From Microcaldota archaeon (lineage in GTDB: Archaea > Micrarchaeota > Micrarchaeia > Anstonellales > Bilamarchaeaceae), in the NCBI GenBank assembly GCA_016932815.1, contig JAFGCC010000014.1:16129-80128 (forward strand): a DNA stretch of 64,000 bases, in the 5' to 3' direction. Shown in pieces: positions 58,398 through 64,000 of the stretch. The notes beneath the pieces were generated by a model. That model was not told where the DNA came from and made no database searches. It saw only the letters and a program-made list of their open reading frames with translations. A program made the position numbers and the translations under genes. Position 1 is the stretch's first letter. Every line of letters begins with the position of its first letter.

Positions 58398-58898
58398 TCA
58401 GTCTAGGAGGTCCATTAGCCCGTCTTTGAAAGACTCGCTGGATATTTGCCCCTTTTGCGGGCTGGCACTTGAAACGAGGATGGCGGAAATGTCCACTTCG
58501 GGATTGGCTTTCTTCATATCCCATATGCGGGAAGAGGCTGCCTTGCGCACCTCTTCATTTGTGGAATTGATGGCCACTTCGCTTAGAATCCCGCGCACTT
58601 TCTCTGCGGCAGGGGTCCAGGGCTTGAACCCTCCCTCTGCCAGCTTGCATATCCTCATTATGGCTTCGCGCCCCATGCTGGGAGTCAGGGCATTTATCGC
58701 TATGAACTTGAGGGCGTCAAAATTTCCGCGGAGGCTAAATAGCGCAGTGCTGACCGCACTCTGCCTGCCGCTTGTAAGGCCATATATTATCCTCCTGGTC
58801 GCCGGTGAGCAGCATACGTAGGGTTTCTTGGGGAACGTTCCTGGCGGGCGGGAAGGCGTATTGGGGGTTTTGATTTCCCTGCCGTATCCGGATTGCAT
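58398..58898 (-). CDS. small helical-repeat protein
   Basis: 166 residues. After a Pro-rich basic start, the rest consists of helix pairs (ALKFIAINALTPSMGREAIMRI, KVRGILSEVAINSTNEEVRKAASSRI) resembling HEAT units, ending in an acidic DGLMDLLD. A TATA box (58924-58933) 30 bp before ATG 58898 supports this start. It is followed by the MEMO operon on the same strand (49-bp gap). No function recognised; similar in style to the repeat proteins at 22706-25736 and 26424. Confidence 0.6.
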   Translation of the reverse strand: MQSGYGREIKTPNTPSRPPGTFPKKPYVCCSPATRRIIYGLTSGRQSAVSTALFSLRGNFDALKFIAINALTPSMGREAIMRICKLAEGGFKPWTPAAEKVRGILSEVAINSTNEEVRKAASSRIWDMKKANPEVDISAILVSSASPQKGQISSESFKDGLMDLLD

Positions 58899-58949
58899 AT
58901 ACGTAGTTTGGGGTGGGGAAGGATTTATAAATAGGTGGTTAGATGTGGT

Positions 58950-59669
58950 CTAGTGCGCAAGCCCGTATTTCTTCATGTAGATGTGGGCCTGGTAGATTAC
59001 TAAGAAGGGGATTACGAAGAGCGAATTTACCAGCAGGACCAGGTATGAGCCAAAAGGATGCGGGAGCAGCAGGAAGATTAGTTCGCTTACTGTCAGCATG
59101 AGGGCGCCAACTAGCATCCATAAGAGGAGGTCGGCGAACTTGTTTTTTGCCACGGAGAACGAGGCCTCTATTGCGCGCCCAAGGCGCATCCCGTCTATCA
59201 CCATCGCCTGGGGGACGAACATTACTCCCAGCGAAATTAGGAGGGTTAATATGGGCAGGAGGATGCTGCGGAACTCAAATTCAAATGTTAGGAGCTGTGC
59301 TATTAGGATGAGGGAGGCTGCGAGGGTGTAGGCCATAAAGACCGTTACCCCGTACTTGCGGAGTGCCCCTAGCACCTCGGTTGTGGGGTTGGTAAGGGTC
59401 CTCTTGCTCTTTACCATGAGGGTAATCGCCACTATGCTCTCCGAAATCAGGAACATCGAAACCAGGTAGGAAAAGAGCATTACCGCGGCCTCGGGCGGGC
59501 TTATTTCCGGGATGCTCCCGGTTCGCAGGAACACGCCTCCTATTGCGATGAATGTGGGGCCTGAAACAAGCGAGGGGATTGCGAGCGCTATTATGAAGGG
59601 GATTGAGAAGGCTATGATGAATCCTGCCTTCTCGCAATAGAACTTCATCGCATGGCCGAGTGCCCGCAT
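58950..59669 (-). CDS. multi-pass membrane protein (DUF4013-like)
   Basis: 239 residues with six hydrophobic segments (AGFIIAFSIPFIIALAIPSL, YGVTVFMAYTLAASLILIAQLL, SILLPILTLLISLGVMFV, SYLVLLVNSLFVIPFLVIY) and an amphipathic RLGRAIEASFSVAKNKF motif, the shape of DUF4013-type proteins. 24 bp after thioredoxin on the same strand, so probably co-transcribed. Function unknown. Confidence 0.75.
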   Translation of the reverse strand: MRALGHAMKFYCEKAGFIIAFSIPFIIALAIPSLVSGPTFIAIGGVFLRTGSIPEISPPEAAVMLFSYLVSMFLISESIVAITLMVKSKRTLTNPTTEVLGALRKYGVTVFMAYTLAASLILIAQLLTFEFEFRSILLPILTLLISLGVMFVPQAMVIDGMRLGRAIEASFSVAKNKFADLLLWMLVGALMLTVSELIFLLLPHPFGSYLVLLVNSLFVIPFLVIYQAHIYMKKYGLAH

Positions 59670-59693
59670 TATTTCCCTTCCGCTTTAGTGTTT

Positions 59694-60005
59694 TTATAGC
59701 TTGCTCTCAATCCAGTTGCGGAGCATTCCCTTGGGGATTGCGCCCATCATCCTGTCGACTTCCTGCCCCTCCTTGAAGATTACGAGGGTGGGGATGCTCA
59801 TTACGCTGAATTTCTGCGCAAGCTCCTGGCTTTCTGTGATGTTCACTTTTGCGAACTTCACGGTGTCCATTTCCCCGGAGAGCTCTTCGAATACGGGGCC
59901 CAGCATCCTGCAGGGGCCGCACCACTCTGCCCAGAAATCCACTACCACGATGCCGCTGGAAACCGCGGAATCAAAATTGCCTGCATTAAGGTGTTCTACT
60001 GCCAT
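59694..60005 (-). CDS. trx: thioredoxin
   Basis: 103 residues, one thioredoxin fold: VVDFWAEWCGPCRML with the canonical CGPC active site, KVNITESQELAQKF, and the cis-proline loop SIPTLVIF. Disulphide reductase of the cytosol. ATG 60005 follows GGGTGAGAG; the longer frame to 60101 lacks family sequence. First gene of a two-gene unit with the membrane protein downstream. Confidence 0.95.
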   Translation of the reverse strand: MAVEHLNAGNFDSAVSSGIVVVDFWAEWCGPCRMLGPVFEELSGEMDTVKFAKVNITESQELAQKFSVMSIPTLVIFKEGQEVDRMMGAIPKGMLRNWIESKL

Positions 60006-60124
60006 ATCTCTCACCCACGATTGTTCAATTGCCCTGCCCCCTTTAAAACGATTTCGGCGGGGGAGCGAACCCCTCGGAGCAAGGGTTTTAAGCAGAGGCA
60101 TTCATTTCCCATGCGGTTAAGCTA

Positions 60125-61732
60125 ATGCCCAAATCGATTGAGCTTTCAAACGCATTGAACCGCGCCTGGAAATCCACTACCAAAGTGCTATTTGGAGAAG
60201 AGCTTGGGGAGATGCGGGAGTATAAGGAGTGGCTGTTGGCACACGTTACCCCTCCGCGGAAGGAGGTTTCCGCGCTATCCGGGAAAGACGTGTTCCTGGG
60301 CGTAAAGGCGTATTGTTCCGGGGCGAAATTCGCGGGGTTTAGCGAGATTGATTTTAACAGGAAAATTGAGCCTTTGCCCCTGTCCATAAACGAAATCAAG
60401 GACATGGATTCCATTGTTTCCGCGCTTGAAGAGAGGTCCTACTATACGGGAAACGTGGTCCTTGGGAATTCCAATTTCGTTGAAGATAGCGCAAACGTGA
60501 TAGACAGCTCATACATATACGGCTCAACCGAGATAATAGACGGCAAATACCTTGCTTACGTTTCCATTTCGCCCCAGGGGGAATATTCCTTTGGGGGAAA
60601 CGGGGTGGGGACTTCCCGCTACTGCATACACGTTTACGAAACTTTTGACTGCTCTAGGTGCTTTGAGCTTTGGAATTCACGGAGCTGCTCGGATTCATAT
60701 TACGTTTTCAACTGCGATGGCTGCTCGGAAATGTTCTTCTGCTTCAACGAGTATGGGAAGAAATACGAGGTGGGGAACGTTCCCCTCCCAAAGGACAAGT
60801 ATTTGGGGCTCAAAGCGAAGCTGCTTGGGGAGATAGGCGGGGAACTGCACTCAAGGAAGAAGGTGAAATCCATAATAGACGTTGTGCGGGGGGCGAAGTT
60901 TTACGATGCGGGGCACGCAAAACTCAGAGAATCCCTGCGGGGGAGGAATTGGGGGAAGAAAGAGGAGAATATGCAGAAAATGGAGGACGAATTCTCCAAG
61001 ACCACCTCCCTTTTGCTGGGCAAGCCATTATACGGGCTGGACAATTACCGCAAGTGGATGGAGAAGCACACGTGGCTTTCCGCGGATTCTGAGTCCTCCC
61101 TGACTAAGAGGAAAATCGTGGTGGCGGACTACTGCAACCTTGCGCAGATACCCCCTAATAGGCTGATACTAAAAGAGGAATGGGAGGCGATAAGGGGGGA
61201 GGTTTCGCTCACGCAAGTGGAAGCGGAATCGATTACCCTTGCAAACGTGGAGGGGATTATAGGCAAGATTGCATACATGCCTTTTGATTATTCTGTAAAC
61301 AACAGGAACATCCCCGGATGCTCTACGGCAATCCATTCTTCCAATTCGTATAGGGTTGTTCCGCTAATCTATTCGAAGAATTGCGCGGTCTCTTCCTGGG
61401 CACGGTATTCGGAGAACATATTCGGCTCTTCTGCGATGTTGGAGTCATCCTTCTGCCTGAATTCGTATTATTCCAAAAAGCTCAACCGCTCCTTTGAGAC
61501 GGACTCTTCTAAATACTGCACCGGGCTTTACTTCTGCCACAACTGCGAGAACGTGCACGACTCGTTTTTCACTTTTAATGCAAAAAACATCAAGAATGCG
61601 GTTGGGAACGTGCAGCTTCCTTCGCAGGAATACAAATCGGTTAGGGGGGCGCTCTTAGAGCAGGTGCACTCGGAACTTGAATCCAAGAAGGAGCTTAAGT
61701 GGGATATCTACAACATAGGGTGCGGGAAATAG
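60125..61732 (+). CDS. internally duplicated Cys-rich protein, beta-helix-like
   Basis: 535 residues built as two similar halves. The N-half (about 10-230) begins AWKSTTKVLFGEELGEMREYKEW; the C-half (about 290-510) begins with the related FSKTTSLLLGKPLYGLDNYRKW. Each ends in a Cys/Phe/Tyr-rich segment with the shared pattern CxxCxxxFF.FN.......VGNVxLP.xxY (203-226 and 472-503). The repeated short polar strands (SYIYGSTEI, NCDGCSEMFFCFN) suggest a right-handed beta-helix. No signal peptide, so probably cytosolic with reduced Cys, possibly metal-binding. No family recognised. Confidence 0.75.
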   Translation: MPKSIELSNALNRAWKSTTKVLFGEELGEMREYKEWLLAHVTPPRKEVSALSGKDVFLGVKAYCSGAKFAGFSEIDFNRKIEPLPLSINEIKDMDSIVSALEERSYYTGNVVLGNSNFVEDSANVIDSSYIYGSTEIIDGKYLAYVSISPQGEYSFGGNGVGTSRYCIHVYETFDCSRCFELWNSRSCSDSYYVFNCDGCSEMFFCFNEYGKKYEVGNVPLPKDKYLGLKAKLLGEIGGELHSRKKVKSIIDVVRGAKFYDAGHAKLRESLRGRNWGKKEENMQKMEDEFSKTTSLLLGKPLYGLDNYRKWMEKHTWLSADSESSLTKRKIVVADYCNLAQIPPNRLILKEEWEAIRGEVSLTQVEAESITLANVEGIIGKIAYMPFDYSVNNRNIPGCSTAIHSSNSYRVVPLIYSKNCAVSSWARYSENIFGSSAMLESSFCLNSYYSKKLNRSFETDSSKYCTGLYFCHNCENVHDSFFTFNAKNIKNAVGNVQLPSQEYKSVRGALLEQVHSELESKKELKWDIYNIGCGK

Positions 61733-61799
61733 CTTGCGCCCGTTAGCAGGCACTGCATATTGCCAGCATACGACTGTAAATCATTCGTATACGGCCGCA

Positions 61800-62351
61800 C
61801 TATTTGAGGCAGGGCTCCATCGCCAGGTATCCCTTGAAAAAGAGCTGCATGTCGGAGGCGTGCATTACCGCGGTGATTTTTCCCGCGTTGCGGAGTTCGC
61901 GCATCTTTGCGCAAACGTCTTGTGCGTTTTCTATTTCCTCAAACGATTCAGGCGAATCCATGTAGATATCAAAATCCGTTCCCTCATCCACCCCATCCAG
62001 GACGAAGATGCCGCTGGAGATTTTCCCTATTGTGTAGCCCTCGTCTTCGCCTATTATGAGGCCGAACTTGGCGCCGTTGTTTATGCCGTCTATCCCCTCA
62101 ATCCTCTGGGCGATTGCGTTCACCCTCTCGGTCATATCCAAATCCACGGCTGTTGCGGAGCCGGAATCCCCGGAATCATCCTGCGCATCCTGGGAATCTC
62201 CTGTTCCATCTGGCAGGTATCCATCCTGGGGCGAGCTTCCCCCTCCGAAGAATACTAAGGCGAGCAGGAGGCCAAGCATTCCCACGAATGCTATTCCCAT
62301 GAAGCCGAAAACAACTACTGCGAGGGTTGTGTCGCGCTTTTGCCCTTCCAT
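61800..62351 (-). CDS. membrane-anchored extracytoplasmic protein
   Basis: 183 residues: cytosolic MEGQKRDTT, one membrane helix (LAVVVFGFMGIAFVGMLGLLLALVFF), a Gly/Asp/Ser-rich linker, then a small alpha/beta domain (FGLIIGEDEGYTIGKISSGIFVL) with two Cys. No enzyme motif. ATG 62351, not 62363, is indicated by the TATA box at 62372-62380, whose centre is 25 bp upstream. Confidence 0.72.
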   Translation of the reverse strand: MEGQKRDTTLAVVVFGFMGIAFVGMLGLLLALVFFGGGSSPQDGYLPDGTGDSQDAQDDSGDSGSATAVDLDMTERVNAIAQRIEGIDGINNGAKFGLIIGEDEGYTIGKISSGIFVLDGVDEGTDFDIYMDSPESFEEIENAQDVCAKMRELRNAGKITAVMHASDMQLFFKGYLAMEPCLK

Positions 62352-62371
62352 CGGTAACTCCATGGGGGCGA

Positions 62372-62380
62372 GATATATAA
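62372..62380 (-). promoter_or_regulatory. TATA box of the 62351 gene
   Basis: Minus-strand TTATATATC centred 25 bp before ATG 62351; it is too close to the upstream ATG 62363, so it decides the start. Confidence 0.55.
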
Positions 62381-62410
62381 TTGTTTCCCGCGATTTGGGG
62401 GAATGTGCGT

Positions 62411-62444
62411 GATTTAAATAGGGTTCGTTACCCAACCCCCTATT
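62411..62444 (+). promoter_or_regulatory. feo promoter with candidate operator
   Basis: GATTTAAATA (62411-62420) is a TATA-like box 43 bp before feoA. It overlaps a 7-bp inverted repeat, AATAGGG (62417-62423)/CCCTATT (62438-62444), enclosing GGGT...ACCC. A dyad across the start region is where an iron-responsive repressor (DtxR/MDR1 type) would bind, but the sequence does not match a consensus I know. Confidence 0.4.
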
Positions 62445-62458
62445 CAAATGTGGTCTAG

Positions 62459-62701
62459 ATGGAGAAAATGAGCCTTAGGGCGCTAAACGAGAAAGAAAGC
62501 GGGAGGATTCTTGATATTTCCTCGGGGAGGGCGCTGGGCAAGCACCTTGCCGAGATGGGATTTGACCCGGGGTCCATCGCCACGGTAATAAACAAGGGCA
62601 GCTCCGGATTGATGGTAATTGAGATAAAAGGCTGCTGCAGGGTTGCAATAAGCACCGAAATCGCCGAGAAGATAACGGTGGAAAAAATCTTGAAGGAATA
62701 A
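62459..62701 (+). CDS. feoA: FeoA ferrous iron transport accessory protein
   Basis: 80 residues, one SH3-like domain: [17 protein letters not shown], then [19 protein letters not shown] and [16 protein letters not shown], the usual FeoA pattern, ending with a strand-helix. It supports FeoB activity in Fe2+ uptake at the cytosolic face. The stop is two bases before the feoB start. Confidence 0.9.
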   Translation: MEKMSLRALNEKESGRILDISSGRALGKHLAEMGFDPGSIATVINKGSSGLMVIEIKGCCRVAISTEIAEKITVEKILKE

Positions 62702-62703
62702 TC

Positions 62704-64000
62704 ATGGAGAAAAAGGGGAAAATGCCGACTATTGCGCTGTGCGGGAACCCGAATACGGGAAAGAGCACGATATTCAATGCGCTAACAGGCTCCAGCCAGA
62801 AAATAGGGAACTGGCCCGGGGCTACGGTTGAGAAAAAATGGGGGAAGCTGCTTGCGAAGCACTCAAAGGGGAAGGGGGCTGCGAAAATCGTGGACCTCCC
62901 TGGGACCTACAGCCTTTCTGCTTATACGAAAGAGGAGCTTATTGCGCGCAACTTCGTGGTTGAAGATAAGCCGGACGTGGTAATAGACGTAGTGGATGCA
63001 TCGAACCTTGAGCGGAACCTCTACTTGTCTGTGCAGCTAAAGGAGCTTGGGGCAAACGTGGTAATAGCACTAAACATGATGGACATTGCAAGGAGGCGCG
63101 GCTACGAGATAGACGTTAATGGATTGTCCGGGCTGATTGGGTGCCCGGTTGTGCCCCTTGTTGCGGACAGGGAAGAGGGGCTGGCGGAATTGATTGAGGT
63201 TTCACTCCTTGCTTCTGAGGGCAAGCTCGCTTCCAGGGAGATAAGCGTAAATTACGGAAAGGATTTGGGGGAAGAAATTGGGAGCCTTGCCGAGCACGTC
63301 TCCCGCCATGCTGCGCCCCTTGCGCAAAAATACGGGGCGCACTGGGTTGCTGTGAAGATACTAGAAAACGACGCGGAAATCATGGCGAAGGTGAATTCGC
63401 AGGACCGCGACATCTGCGATGAGAAATTGATTGAATTTGTGAAGGAGGCGGAAGAGCGGCTTGGGGAACCCGTGGACATACGGATTGCCTCCTTGCGCTA
63501 TGGATTCATAAACGGCATCGTAAAGAGCGTGCTCAAAAAGAGCCCGGAAGAGCGCATAATACGGAGCGATTCCATAGACAGGCTGCTGATAAATCCCTTG
63601 ATTGGGATTCCGGTTTTCCTTTTGATAATGTATGCCATGTTCCAGGGAGTCTTCCTCCTTGGGGCCCCCCTTGTGGAACTGGTTGAGGCGTTCATCGGGA
63701 TTGTTTCGGTTGTTGCCAAAGGGGCGCTGGAAGCAACGAATGCGCCTGCATGGCTCTCGGAGCTGGTGCTGGTTGCGCTAATCGAAGGCGTTGGGAACGT
63801 GCTCATTTTCCTCCCGAACATACTCCTGCTGTTTTTGGGGATTGCAATCCTTGAGGATACCGGGTACATGGCGCGCGCGGCGTTTGTGATGAACAGGATT
63901 ATGCAGAAAATAGGCCTGCATGGGAAATCGTTCATATCGCTTGTTTTGGGATTTGGATGCAGTGTCCCCGCGGTAATGGCGGCACGCACGCTGAAAAACG
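62704..64000 (+). CDS. feoB: FeoB ferrous iron transporter (3' end beyond window)
   Basis: Partial: 432 residues, open at the window edge. An N-terminal GTPase domain has GNPNTGKST (G1), GATVEKK (G2 Thr), DLPGTYSL (G3) and ALNMMD (G4). A helical GDI-like spacer follows, then the first membrane helices ([38 protein letters not shown]). The last part has the Gate motif [14 protein letters not shown] with the conserved Cys. Imports Fe2+ across the cytoplasmic membrane. No frameshift seen in the part present. Confidence 0.95.
   Translation, partial: MEKKGKMPTIALCGNPNTGKSTIFNALTGSSQKIGNWPGATVEKKWGKLLAKHSKGKGAAKIVDLPGTYSLSAYTKEELIARNFVVEDKPDVVIDVVDASNLERNLYLSVQLKELGANVVIALNMMDIARRRGYEIDVNGLSGLIGCPVVPLVADREEGLAELIEVSLLASEGKLASREISVNYGKDLGEEIGSLAEHVSRHAAPLAQKYGAHWVAVKILENDAEIMAKVNSQDRDICDEKLIEFVKEAEERLGEPVDIRIASLRYGFINGIVKSVLKKSPEERIIRSDSIDRLLINPLIGIPVFLLIMYAMFQGVFLLGAPLVELVEAFIGIVSVVAKGALEATNAPAWLSELVLVALIEGVGNVLIFLPNILLLFLGIAILEDTGYMARAAFVMNRIMQKIGLHGKSFISLVLGFGCSVPAVMAARTLKN

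Noticed and set aside
1..64000. CRISPR array
   Set aside because: No series of regularly spaced direct repeats was seen; the only repeats are single pairs or protein-coding repeats.

Overview
The window is archaeal, and most probably from a DPANN lineage such as Diapherotrites/Iainarchaeota or Micrarchaeota; that placement is inference. The archaeal evidence is direct: aEF1A, uL13/eL18/uS9/RpoN/uS2 in archaeal order, a Pno1-type KH protein beside both topoisomerase VI subunits, NMD3, type 2 IDI with MEMO, DUF2070 and adenosine-specific kinase families. Many genes have a TATA box about 25 bp before the start codon (leaderless), and genes inside operons carry GGTGA-type ribosome binding sites. 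Genes are packed tightly, with ATGA or TTGA overlaps. Pointing to DPANN are a small stand-alone [FeFe] hydrogenase, bacterial-type biosynthesis genes, Cys-rich lipoproteins and a giant membrane protein.

Layout. 160-9434: a complete chorismate, Phe and Tyr operon (DAHP synthase, aroB, aroD, an aroE-aroK fusion, aroA, aroC, pheA, tyrA, aminotransferase). 9487-11406: an unknown protein, an acylphosphatase-like protein and an AT-rich PD-(D/E)XK protein. 11540-14151: ribosomal operon with rpoN and tRNA-Pro(GGG). 14361-18540: two lipoproteins, a small membrane protein and the [FeFe] hydrogenase. 18752-20564: aEF1A, uS10 and tRNA-Thr(GGT). 20564-25736 (minus): two J-domain/alpha-repeat paralogues, a YiiX-like papain-fold protein and a helical protein. 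26424-32617: helical-repeat protein, Lys-rich protein, Pno1, Top6B, Top6A, an unknown partner and an HTH protein.

32750-40878 (minus): a two-gene unit of a 1921-residue membrane-anchored protein with a C-terminal zinc ribbon, followed by a lipoprotein carrying a lysozyme-like transglycosylase domain. This is the best candidate for an undescribed system, because archaea lack murein. 41063-48870: MTA phosphorylase-like enzyme, AT-rich HEPN protein, TyrRS, DUF2070, NMD3, UPF0104, pyrimidine-dimer glycosylase and tRNA-His with a duplicated 5' region. 49038-52812: HerA/VirB4-like ATPase, adenosine-specific kinase family and FAD synthetase-like protein. 52864-60005: DUF2207, then MEMO, IDI-2, AsnRS and GNAT in one run, then thioredoxin and a membrane protein. 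60125 to the end: an internally duplicated Cys-rich protein, a membrane-anchored protein, and feoA-feoB, with feoB running off the window.

Together this looks like a cell that makes aromatic amino acids, can probably evolve or take up H2 through a ferredoxin-linked route, and carries envelope-acting lipoproteins that could serve contact with other cells. No HydEFG maturases, CRISPR array, integrase or transposase was seen.
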